A program made the position numbers and the translations under genes. DNA of 33,017 nucleotides from [Eubacterium] saphenum (GTDB lineage Bacteria > Bacillota > Clostridia > Oscillospirales > Ruminococcaceae), in the NCBI GenBank assembly GCA_004555855.1, contig SFJQ01000008.1, positions 1-33,017 of the forward strand, written 5' to 3'. The notes beneath the pieces are model-generated. The model saw nothing but the letters and a program-made list of their open reading frames with translations. It searched no databases and was not told the origin of the DNA. Below are positions 15,484 to 21,851 of the stretch, piece by piece. Positions within the stretch are counted from its first letter, which is position 1. Each line of letters opens with the position of its first letter.

Positions 15484-16368
15484 TTAAATTATACCAATAG
15501 GCTCGTTGAAATATCCCGACAGCCACAAAATCGTGCTCACGCAAAGAACCATCGCCAGACAGCCGATTATCGCCCTGAGAACGGACGGCTTTCCCTTTTC
15601 GGCAAGCGCCTGATAATACTCGTCCGACATCGTGTCACCCTGAAAACTGCCGCGGAATTTGATTATACTCTTGACCGCGTGCTTGTAATAAAAATAATCT
15701 CCGAACGCGCTCAGAATAACAAGTCCTGCGAGATTGTACAAATTCAGCAGATACGAAAAGCCATTGTTCAGGACAAAATCAGGGAATAACGCAGCAATCA
15801 AAACCGGTATCAAAAGCAAAATCCCCGAAATTGCGCCGAAAATGTCCATTTTGCGATAAAACTGAAACGCGGGCGCAAGAAATCCCGACGCGAGGTTGAA
15901 GAAAACCTTGCGCTTTTTGCCGCCGATATTTGTGCGGAAAATATCGAACGCTCTGCCGTAGTGAAAAGACGAGGTCGCCGCGTAAGCGGTAAGCTCCTTC
16001 ATACTCACGCCGTCCTCGCCGAGAGCGGGGTCGCTGAGCTTCTTTAAAAAGCTGTTGAAGCCGGCGTCCGCGTCCCCGAACATCTCCATCATCGGGTCAA
16101 CATCTTGTTCATTTGTGGTATTTTGAGCAGCCGCTTCGCTGTTCTCGAAAACGCTTGTCTGCTGAGCGGAAGAAGGCTCGGGCTCATCGGGAAGTCTGCC
16201 GTTCCACACAAATCCGCTCTCGTGCAGGTTCTCCAGCCCGCACTTCCCCCTGATTTCATAGCAAACGCGGTGGTGCGGAGTGCCGCAAATCGGGCAGACT
16301 ACAACGTCCGCTTTATCTGTAAAACGCGCCCTGCAAATCGGGCATAGCTTGTTTTCAAATCTGTTCAT
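15484..16368 (-). CDS. RING-finger-like zinc protein with DUF2628 membrane domain
   Basis: A 294-residue protein. The N-terminus is a cross-brace-like zinc finger of the prokaryotic RING finger type: Cys9, Cys12, Cys25, Cys28, His32/His33, Cys36 and Cys43. A disordered Glu/Ser/Asn-rich linker follows (about residues 55-130). Then comes a DUF2628-like membrane domain marked by FLAPAFQFYRKMDIFG and the YYKHAVKSIIKF segment, with about three hydrophobic spans. AAAGGA precedes the ATG at 16368. It is the first gene of a five-gene operon driven by the promoter at 16404-16432. No ligase activity should be assumed; prokaryotic RING-like fingers are mostly unstudied. Confidence 0.78.
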   Translation of the reverse strand: MNRFENKLCPICRARFTDKADVVVCPICGTPHHRVCYEIRGKCGLENLHESGFVWNGRLPDEPEPSSAQQTSVFENSEAAAQNTTNEQDVDPMMEMFGDADAGFNSFLKKLSDPALGEDGVSMKELTAYAATSSFHYGRAFDIFRTNIGGKKRKVFFNLASGFLAPAFQFYRKMDIFGAISGILLLIPVLIAALFPDFVLNNGFSYLLNLYNLAGLVILSAFGDYFYYKHAVKSIIKFRGSFQGDTMSDEYYQALAEKGKPSVLRAIIGCLAMVLCVSTILWLSGYFNEPIGII

Positions 16369-16403
16369 AGCAATTCCTTTCACGAATATACTTCCTCTAT
16401 TAT

Positions 16404-16432
16404 ATTATAACACTTTTCACTCAATTTTTCAA
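16404..16432 (-). promoter_or_regulatory. Sigma-A promoter of the RING-GT-trkH-trmN6-rsmI operon
   Basis: On the minus strand, TTGAAA (16427-16432) and a perfect TATAAT (16404-16409) are 17 bases apart. Transcription would begin near 16397, about 29 bases before the ATG at 16368. Confidence 0.85.
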
Positions 16433-16455
16433 CCTATATCCTGTGTAGATTTTAT

Positions 16456-16480
16456 GAAATTTGCTTTAAAGCGAAATTTC
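16456..16480. promoter_or_regulatory. 25-base AT-rich palindrome upstream of a promoter
   Basis: GAAATTTGC at 16456-16464 mirrors GCGAAATTTC at 16471-16480 around the centre CTTTAAAG, with one bulged base. It lies about 24 bases upstream of the -35 box of the minus-strand promoter. It could be an operator, or a structure trailing the ribosomal operon terminator. Confidence 0.4.
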
Positions 16481-16514
16481 TTCGGGATTTTTCGTGGAAA
16501 TCAAATTCCGCAGC

Positions 16515-16545
16515 AAAAAAGCTCCCCCGAAGGAGAGCCTTTTTC
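16515..16545 (-). terminator. Intrinsic terminator of the ribosomal super-operon
   Basis: Read on the minus strand, GCTCTCC, loop TTCG and GGGGAGC (16521-16538) form a 7-bp stem with one G-U pair, followed by TTTTTT. On the + strand the same pair would be a C-A mismatch, so it fits minus-strand RNA. It lies about 45 bases after the rplQ stop. Confidence 0.92.
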
Positions 16546-16584
16546 ACTTTTGTCATCATCTGACCTTTATCAGACGCTGCCTTA

Positions 16585-16926
16585 TCAAACCAGCTCGATA
16601 ATAGCCATTTCAGCTGCGTCGCCGCGACGCGGGCCGAGCTTGTAGATTCTGGTATAACCGCCGTTTCTGCCGTTATACTTCGGCGCGATTTCGTCGATGA
16701 GCTTCTTCGCAACGTCTTCCTTGGTGATGTACGAGAATACCTGACGCTTGGTGTGAAGCGTGTTAGCCTTGCCGAGCGAAATCATCTTTTCAGCCTCCGC
16801 GCGAACTTCCTTTGCGCGGGTAACTGTGGTTTCGATTTTTCCGTTTTCAAGCAGGAAAGTAACCATACCTCTGAGCATTGCCTTTCTGTGGTCACTCGCT
16901 CTGCCGAGTTTTCTGGAACCGGGCAT
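16585..16926 (-). CDS. rplQ: 50S ribosomal protein L17
   Basis: A 113-residue protein, the short bacterial form of L17. It begins with the signature GSRKLGRASDHRKAMLR and ends with GGYTRIYKLGPRRGDAAEMA, both diagnostic. L17 binds 23S rRNA near the exit tunnel. It is the last gene of the cluster, 33 bases after rpoA, and is followed by a strong terminator. In many Firmicutes the ECF transporter genes, truA, rplM and rpsI come next; none of them is here. Confidence 0.98.
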   Translation of the reverse strand: MPGSRKLGRASDHRKAMLRGMVTFLLENGKIETTVTRAKEVRAEAEKMISLGKANTLHTKRQVFSYITKEDVAKKLIDEIAPKYNGRNGGYTRIYKLGPRRGDAAEMAIIELV

Positions 16927-16959
16927 AATATCTTCTCCTTTCGGGAAATGTTAAAATTT

Positions 16960-17919
16960 TTACTTGCTCTCCTCGGAGTTCATAAGCTCGCAGCCGAGCG
17001 ACTGCAGCTTTGCCTTAACCTCGTCAAACGACTTCTTTCCGAGGTTTCTCACCTTCATCATATCCTCCGGCGACTTGTTTACAAGGTCCTCGACGGTGTT
17101 GATTCCGGCTCTCTTCAGGCAGTTGAACGAACGAACGGAAAGCTCCAGCTCCTCGATAGTCATTTCGAGAACCTTGTCCTTGCGGCTTTCCTCGCGCGTT
17201 TCCATAAGCTCCTGAGGATTGGTTTCATCGGAAAGCTCAGCAAAGAGCGTGAGCCTTTCGATAAGGATTTTCGCCGCGTAGGAAACTGCTTCCTTCGCGG
17301 AGATTGTGCCGTCGGTCCAGATTTCGATTATGAGCTTTTCATAGTCGGTTCTCTGACCAACGCGGGTATTTTCAACCGTATAATTGCACTTCAACACGGG
17401 TGTATAGATGCTGTCAATCGGGATTACGCCGATAACGGGTTGGAGCTGATTTTTGTTCTGCTCCGCCGAAACGTAGCCTCTGCCTCTGTCGAGAGTGATG
17501 TCCATATACAGCTTTGCGCCCGCGCCAAGCGACGCGATGTGCATTCCGGGGTCGAGGATTTCAACCTCGCTGTCGGTTTTGATATCGCCGGCAGTAACCT
17601 CGCACTCGCCCTCAGCTTCGATATAAAGCGTCTTGGGAGCTTCGCCGTACATTTTTGCTCTTAATCCTTTGATATTAAGAATTATTTCAGTTACGTCTTC
17701 TTTTACACCGGGAACGGTTGAAAACTCGTGCTGAACGCCGTCAATCTTAACCGACGTCGCCGCAACTCCCGGCAATGAGGAGAGCAACACTCTGCGTAAG
17801 CTATTACCCAAAGTGTTTCCATAGCCGCTCTGAAGAGGCTCCAGAACGAACATTCCATAAGTTCCGTCCGACCTTAGCTTAAAGGTCTCGATATTGAGCT
17901 TTTCGATTTTTTCAAGCAT
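16960..17919 (-). CDS. rpoA: RNA polymerase subunit alpha
   Basis: A 319-residue protein of the usual length. The N-terminal assembly domain has GYGNTLGNSLRRVLLSS (residues 32-48). The C-terminal domain has SVRSFNCLKRAGI (about 261-273) and NLGKKS (292-297), the helices that contact UP elements and activators. The start is ATG at 17919 with GGAGGG just upstream; the open frame to 17937 is not needed. It is separated from rpsD by an unusually long spacer of 299 bases with several hairpins. Confidence 0.98.
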   Translation of the reverse strand: MLEKIEKLNIETFKLRSDGTYGMFVLEPLQSGYGNTLGNSLRRVLLSSLPGVAATSVKIDGVQHEFSTVPGVKEDVTEIILNIKGLRAKMYGEAPKTLYIEAEGECEVTAGDIKTDSEVEILDPGMHIASLGAGAKLYMDITLDRGRGYVSAEQNKNQLQPVIGVIPIDSIYTPVLKCNYTVENTRVGQRTDYEKLIIEIWTDGTISAKEAVSYAAKILIERLTLFAELSDETNPQELMETREESRKDKVLEMTIEELELSVRSFNCLKRAGINTVEDLVNKSPEDMMKVRNLGKKSFDEVKAKLQSLGCELMNSEESK

Positions 17920-18218
17920 TGGTAACCCTCCCCGCAAGCTTGTCTGTCACGGTAAAGAGGAAAATCCTCTCCGCCGTTTACCTAAATTATCCGTTTTGTG
18001 CAGCGCCAAAAGCCTTTTCGGCGTTCGGCTCGCCGTATTCCTGTTAATTTTAAATCACGCTCACATAAGTCAAACACAGTATTGACGGTTTTTCTTAATC
18101 TTAATCGAAAACCCGAGTATGAATTAAAAATAACTGCACTAAATATCTGTATGCACCTATGAAATCCGAATTTACGCCGCAATCCGAAAAACCGAAGCGG
18201 CTCGGATTTCCACGGCAA
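17920..18218 (-). promoter_or_regulatory. Structured 299-base spacer between rpsD and rpoA
   Basis: No gene was found here. Read as minus-strand RNA, a GAAATCCGA arm just after the rpsD stop (18202-18210) can pair with either of two downstream copies: TCGGATT (18181-18187, 7 bp) or TCGGATTTC (18161-18169, 9 bp). Further on, an 8-bp hairpin with one G-U pair lies at 18004-18023. A bulged hairpin with AGAGGA/TCCTCT arms (17956-17970) is extended by GGTAA/TTACC. A weak promoter is possible: TTGACT (18068-18073) and TAAAAT (18047-18052), with only 15 bases between them. The spacer may let rpoA be controlled apart from the ribosomal genes. Confidence 0.45.
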
Positions 18219-18821
18219 TTATTTAGAATACAGCTCGATAATCAGGTGCTCGGCAATCTCGAAGTCGAGATCCTCGCGTGCAAAACTGCGGGTAACCTTT
18301 GCGGACTGCTTTTCCTTGTCAACGTCAAGCCACATAGGTGTGAGTCTGCCGCCGGCAACCTCAGCAATCTGCTCAAATTTCTTGCTCTTCTTGCTCTTCT
18401 CGCGAAGAGAAACCACGTCGCCTACCTTAACTCTGTAAGAGGGAATGTCAACTCTCTTGCCGTTCACACAGAAATGACCGTGAGTTACAAGCTGACGAGC
18501 CTCGCGGCGGGTTGTTGCAAGTCCCATTCTGAAAACGATGTTGTCAAGTCTGCTTTCGAGGATTCTGATGAGGTTTTCACCGGCGATACCCTCTTCCTTG
18601 GTTGCCAGCTCATAGTAGTGATAGAACTGCTTCTCAAGAACGCCGTAAACGAACTTCAGCTTCTGCTTTTCCTTGAGCTGCTGACCATACTCGGATACCT
18701 TCTTGCGGCGATTGCCTTCGGGGTGTCTTTTGGACTTCTTGTTCTCGGAATAGCCCAGAACTGCGGGGCTGATGTCAAGACTTCTGCACTTTTTCAAAAT
18801 CGGGTCGCGATTTACTGCCAT
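18219..18821 (-). CDS. rpsD: 30S ribosomal protein S4
   Basis: A 200-residue primary 16S-binding protein that nucleates assembly of the 30S body. The S4 RNA-binding domain starts around residue 90 (LDNIVFRMGLATTRREARQL). The N-terminus has only one Cys (CRSL, residue 12), so this is the zinc-free C-minus form rather than the four-Cys form. GGAGG lies nine bases before the ATG at 18821. Placement between rpsK and rpoA follows the ancestral alpha operon; in Bacillus rpsD is elsewhere and has its own S4-binding leader. A hairpin-bearing spacer lies upstream. Confidence 0.97.
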   Translation of the reverse strand: MAVNRDPILKKCRSLDISPAVLGYSENKKSKRHPEGNRRKKVSEYGQQLKEKQKLKFVYGVLEKQFYHYYELATKEEGIAGENLIRILESRLDNIVFRMGLATTRREARQLVTHGHFCVNGKRVDIPSYRVKVGDVVSLREKSKKSKKFEQIAEVAGGRLTPMWLDVDKEKQSAKVTRSFAREDLDFEIAEHLIIELYSK

Positions 18822-18867
18822 AAAAATTTTCCTCCGTTAATCTAATCAAATATCGGCTAATACCGAC

Positions 18868-18890
18868 GCCGAGCAAACGTTGCGCTCGAC
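18868..18890 (-). promoter_or_regulatory. Hairpin in the rpsK-rpsD spacer (candidate S4 leader element)
   Basis: In minus-strand RNA, GTCGAGC and GCTCGGC form a 7-bp stem with one G-U pair and a nine-base loop; on the + strand that pair would be C-A. It lies in the 91-base spacer before rpsD. S4 regulates its own synthesis in several bacteria, so an autoregulatory role is plausible but not shown. Confidence 0.45.
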
Positions 18891-18912
18891 TTTTCCTGTT
18901 CCAACCAAAAGG

Positions 18913-19311
18913 TCAGACTCTTCTTCTCTTGGGGGGACGGCAACCATTGTGAGGAATGGGAGTTACGTCCTTGATGAGCTTAACCTCAAGACCGGCAGCC
19001 TGAAGCGCTCTGATAGCTGCCTCACGTCCCTGACCGGGGCCCTTTACATAAACCTCAACGGTCTTCAGTCCGTGCTCCATAGCAGCCTTTGCCGCAACAT
19101 CAGCAGCAGTCTGCGCAGCATACGGGGTGGATTTTCTCGAGCCTCTGAAGCCGAGTCCGCCTGCGGACGCCCATGAAAGCGCGTTGCCCTGAAGGTCGGT
19201 GATGGTAACGATGGTGTTGTTGAAAGACGACTGAATGTGAGCTGCGCCATTTTCAACGTTCTTGCGCTCACGGCGTCTGCGAACAACCTGTTTTGCTTTA
19301 GCTTGTGCCAT
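18913..19311 (-). CDS. rpsK: 30S ribosomal protein S11
   Basis: A 132-residue protein of normal length. It has the typical HIQSSFNNTIVTITD segment (residues 25-39), the AYAAQTAAD-like helix region, VYVKGPGQGREAAIRA and the basic tail ending in RPPKRRRV. S11 forms part of the 30S platform near the mRNA exit. It lies 19 bases after rpsM on the transcript. Nothing is unusual. Confidence 0.98.
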   Translation of the reverse strand: MAQAKAKQVVRRRRERKNVENGAAHIQSSFNNTIVTITDLQGNALSWASAGGLGFRGSRKSTPYAAQTAADVAAKAAMEHGLKTVEVYVKGPGQGREAAIRALQAAGLEVKLIKDVTPIPHNGCRPPKRRRV

Positions 19312-19330
19312 TTATTTACCGCCTTTCCTA

Positions 19331-19702
19331 TTATTTCTTCTTGTTTGCAATAGTCTTCTTGGGACCCTTGCGAGTTCTGGCGTTGGTCTTGGTGCGCTGA
19401 CCGCGAACGGGAAGACCCTTGCGATGACGAGTGCCGCGATAGCAGTTGATTTCAACCAGACGCTTGATGTTAAGAGCAACCATTCTTCTGAGGTCGCCTT
19501 CTACAACATAGCCGTCCTTGTCGATAACGTCACGGATTTTCGCCTCGTCCTCATCTGTGAGGTCGCGAACGCGTGTGTCGGGATTAACACCCGCTTTTGC
19601 CAGAATATCATTTGCGGACTTTCTGCCGATGCCGTAAACATAGGTAAGACCTATTTCTACACGCTTTTCCTTGGGCAGATCCACGCCGGCAATTCTTGCC
19701 AT
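19331..19702 (-). CDS. rpsM: 30S ribosomal protein S13
   Basis: A 123-residue protein of the 30S head that contacts the P-site tRNA and the 50S subunit. It starts MARIAGVDLPKEKRVEIGLT, has the helix-two-turn-helix region around GIGRKSANDIL, and ends in the basic tail with GTRHRKGLPVRGQRTKTNAR. It is preceded by a GGAGG-type site in the 24-base gap after rpmJ. Confidence 0.98.
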   Translation of the reverse strand: MARIAGVDLPKEKRVEIGLTYVYGIGRKSANDILAKAGVNPDTRVRDLTDEDEAKIRDVIDKDGYVVEGDLRRMVALNIKRLVEINCYRGTRHRKGLPVRGQRTKTNARTRKGPKKTIANKKK

Positions 19703-19726
19703 ACTTTCTTTCCTCCTGTCCGGGAA

Positions 19727-19840
19727 TTAACCCTGTCTTTGCTTGTGTTTAGGTTCAACACAAATAACCATAACCTTGCCCTTGCGCTTGATAACCTTGC
19801 ATTTATCGCACATAGGCTTTACCGAAGGTCTGACTTTCAT
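19727..19840 (-). CDS. rpmJ: 50S ribosomal protein L36
   Basis: A 37-residue protein read from the minus strand: it starts MKVRPSVKPMCDKCKVI and ends EPKHKQRQG. The zinc ligands Cys11, Cys14, Cys27 and His32 are all present, so this is the zinc-binding (C+) form. GGAGG lies seven bases before the ATG at 19840. It sits between infA and rpsM, its usual place. Confidence 0.97.
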   Translation of the reverse strand: MKVRPSVKPMCDKCKVIKRKGKVMVICVEPKHKQRQG

Positions 19841-19897
19841 TGTAATACCTCCATTCTGAGCGCTTTAACGCTCAACTAAACGAAACCATAAGCAAAA

Positions 19898-20116
19898 TCA
19901 CTTGGCGCGCCAGGTAATTCTGCCCTTTGTAAGGTCGTAGGGCGACATTTCAACGGTAACTTTGTCGCCGGGGAGAATCCGTATATAATTCATACGAAGT
20001 TTTCCGCTGATGTGCGCCAAAATCTGGTGACCGTTTGAAAGCTCCACCTTGAACTGTGCGTTTGGCAGCGCCTCCAATATTGTGCCTTCCACTTCCAGTA
20101 CGTCTTCTTTAGACAA
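19898..20116 (-). CDS. infA: Translation initiation factor IF-1
   Basis: A 72-residue single S1/OB-fold protein that blocks the A site of the 30S subunit during initiation. It matches IF-1 from end to end (SKEDVLEVEG..., HISGKLRMNYIRILPGDKV..., DLTKGRITWR). The start codon is TTG at 20116: the conserved MSKEDV N-terminus fixes it, and there is no other Met before residue 41. GGAG lies 11 bases upstream. The KOW gene stop is only two bases before the start. Confidence 0.97.
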   Translation of the reverse strand: MSKEDVLEVEGTILEALPNAQFKVELSNGHQILAHISGKLRMNYIRILPGDKVTVEMSPYDLTKGRITWRAK

Positions 20117-20118
20117 GC

Positions 20119-20382
20119 TTATTCACTCTCCTGTAACGCGCTGTCCTGCTCGAACAGCTCTCTGAGCGTCCGCCGCAGACTCTTGTCCGTAAGCCCCGCG
20201 GGTTCGATAACCCGACTTGTTGCTCGGACGTGTTTTCGATTCTTTTTCTTCGGCTTTTCGAGCTTTCGCTCTTTGCCATCGGCGACGAATAAGAACCCGC
20301 CGTCAATTCGGACGACCAGCATCGCCCTTCCGCAGTCGTGACCTGCGCGGCTTATAACAACCGTTCCTGCCGTAATATTCAT
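20119..20382 (-). CDS. KOW-domain (L14e-like) RNA-binding protein
   Basis: An 87-residue protein with an N-terminal KOW/SH3-like fold (GTVVISRAGHDCGRAMLVV, residues 6-24) and a basic middle (KLEKPKKKNRKH). Small KOW proteins between map and infA are common in Firmicutes and are often labelled L14e-like; their role is not established, though a ribosome or RNA link is likely. The ATG overlaps the map stop by one base (tgATG), so it is translationally coupled. The C-terminal 30 residues are charged and helical. Confidence 0.85.
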   Translation of the reverse strand: MNITAGTVVISRAGHDCGRAMLVVRIDGGFLFVADGKERKLEKPKKKNRKHVRATSRVIEPAGLTDKSLRRTLRELFEQDSALQESE

Positions 20383-21137
20383 CAGTGGCTCTCCAATGTC
20401 AAAATCAGCGGCTCGCCGTTTGTAATGGCAACGCTGTGCTCAAAGTGACAGGACAAGCTGCCGTCGGTTGTGACAACCGTCCACTTGTCGCCGAGAATAT
20501 TAACTCTGCGGTTATGAGAATTTACCATCGGTTCAATGGCAATCGTCATTCCCGGAACGAGCCTCGGACCGTGACCGGCTTTTCCCTCGTTCGGAACCTC
20601 GGGGTCTTCGTGCATTTCGCGACCGACGCCGTGACCGATGAACTTTTCCGCAACAGCATATCCGCCGCTCTTGACGTGAGTTTCAATCGCGTTTGAGATA
20701 TCGCCTATGCGGTTGCCTGCGACAGCCTGCTCGATGCCCTTGTAGAGCGCTTCCTCCGTGAACTTCAACAGCCGTTTCGCTTCCTCGGAAACTTCTCCGA
20801 CCATAAATGTCCGCGTGTTGTCGCCCATAAAGCCGTTGAGCTCGGCTACTATATCGCAGGAAATGATATCGCCGTCCTTAAGGATAGCTTTCTTGCTCGG
20901 AATTCCGTGGATAAGCTGATCGTTAATCGAAAAGCAGTTGTGCCCCGGAAAACCCTGAAATCCATAGCAGGGGCTGTGTCCGCCTCTTGAACGAACAAAA
21001 TCATCAACGATTTTGTCCAGCTCCCAGGTGGAAATCCCCGCTCTGATATTTTTTCCCGCAAGCGCAAGAGCCTGCGCTGCAAGCTCGCCCGCCTTTATCA
21101 TACCTTTTAGCTCTGCGGGATTTTTTATCTGAATCAT
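20382..21137 (-). CDS. map: Methionine aminopeptidase, type I
   Basis: A 251-residue cytosolic enzyme that removes the N-terminal Met from new proteins. The five metal ligands are in place: Asp95, Asp106, His169, Glu202 and Glu233, plus the substrate-binding His77. There is no N-terminal zinc finger, so it is the short type Ia form. It follows adk by three bases and overlaps the KOW gene by one, as in many Firmicutes. Confidence 0.97.
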   Translation of the reverse strand: MIQIKNPAELKGMIKAGELAAQALALAGKNIRAGISTWELDKIVDDFVRSRGGHSPCYGFQGFPGHNCFSINDQLIHGIPSKKAILKDGDIISCDIVAELNGFMGDNTRTFMVGEVSEEAKRLLKFTEEALYKGIEQAVAGNRIGDISNAIETHVKSGGYAVAEKFIGHGVGREMHEDPEVPNEGKAGHGPRLVPGMTIAIEPMVNSHNRRVNILGDKWTVVTTDGSLSCHFEHSVAITNGEPLILTLESH

Positions 21138-21140
21138 TGC

Positions 21141-21773
21141 TTAACCTCTGATTGCTGCGAGCGTGAGCCTTGAAGTTTCGGCGATTTCGTTCTGACCCTC
21201 GACAGTCACCAGCTTGCCTCTCTTTTCATAGTAATCCTTGAGAGGAGCGGTCTTTTCGTGATAGGTCTTCAAACGTGCCTGAACCGTTTCGGGCTTGTCG
21301 TCAATTCTCTGAACGACCTTCGCGCCGCACGCGTCGCAAATTCCCTCAACCTTTGTGGGCTTGAACTCGATGTGATAAGAATTTCCGCAACCTTCGCAAA
21401 CGCGTCTGCCGCTCATTCTCGCGGTGATTGCCTCGTCGGAAACATTGATTTCAACCACCTTGTCGATGTTAACGCCCATCTTGTCGAGAGCCTCTGCCTG
21501 CTCAACCGTTCTCGGGAAGCCGTCAAGGATAAAGCCGTTCTGAGCGTCGGGCTGAGCAATTCTGTCCTTGAGAATGCCGATTACGACTTCATCGGGAACA
21601 AGCTCGCCTGCGTCCATAAAGCTCTTCGCTTTCAGACCTGCCTCGGTTCCGTTTTTAACTGCCTCTCTGAGCATATTACCCGTGGAAATCGCGGGAATGT
21701 TCAGCTCCTTGCAGACAACCTCTGCCTGCGTGCCCTTGCCGGCGCCGGGAGCGCCTAAGAATATCATATTCAT
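21141..21773 (-). CDS. adk: Adenylate kinase, zinc-lid form
   Basis: A 210-residue enzyme catalysing AMP + ATP to 2 ADP. The P-loop GAPGAGKGT is at residues 7-15 and DGFPRT at 84-89. The long lid carries four Cys (126, 129, 146, 149) that bind structural zinc, as in Gram-positive homologues. AGGAG precedes the ATG at 21773. It lies between secY and map. An 11-bp hairpin fills the spacer upstream. Confidence 0.98.
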   Translation of the reverse strand: MNMIFLGAPGAGKGTQAEVVCKELNIPAISTGNMLREAVKNGTEAGLKAKSFMDAGELVPDEVVIGILKDRIAQPDAQNGFILDGFPRTVEQAEALDKMGVNIDKVVEINVSDEAITARMSGRRVCEGCGNSYHIEFKPTKVEGICDACGAKVVQRIDDKPETVQARLKTYHEKTAPLKDYYEKRGKLVTVEGQNEIAETSRLTLAAIRG

Positions 21774-21808
21774 AAGTCAATCTCCTGTATTAGCAGTTTA
21801 CCGATTTC

Positions 21809-21839
21809 GGATAACAAGCAGCCATGCCGCTTGCTATCC
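21809..21839 (-). promoter_or_regulatory. 11-bp hairpin in the secY-adk spacer
   Basis: In minus-strand RNA, GGATAGCAAGC pairs with GCTTGTTATCC (one G-U pair), closing a nine-base loop. On the + strand the G-U position is an A-C mismatch. There is no T-run, so it is unlikely to be a terminator; mRNA processing or stability is more likely. Confidence 0.5.
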
Positions 21840-21851
21840 TACGTCTGTAAA

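Noticed and set aside
16753..17664. 303-codon open frame on the + strand opposite rpoA
   Set aside because: Fully antisense to a conserved gene, no ribosome binding site, and composition typical of a shadow frame in this codon usage.
18047..18073. Separate promoter for rpoA (TTGACT and TAAAAT)
   Set aside because: The 15-base spacer is too short for a confident sigma-A call; kept only within the spacer entry.
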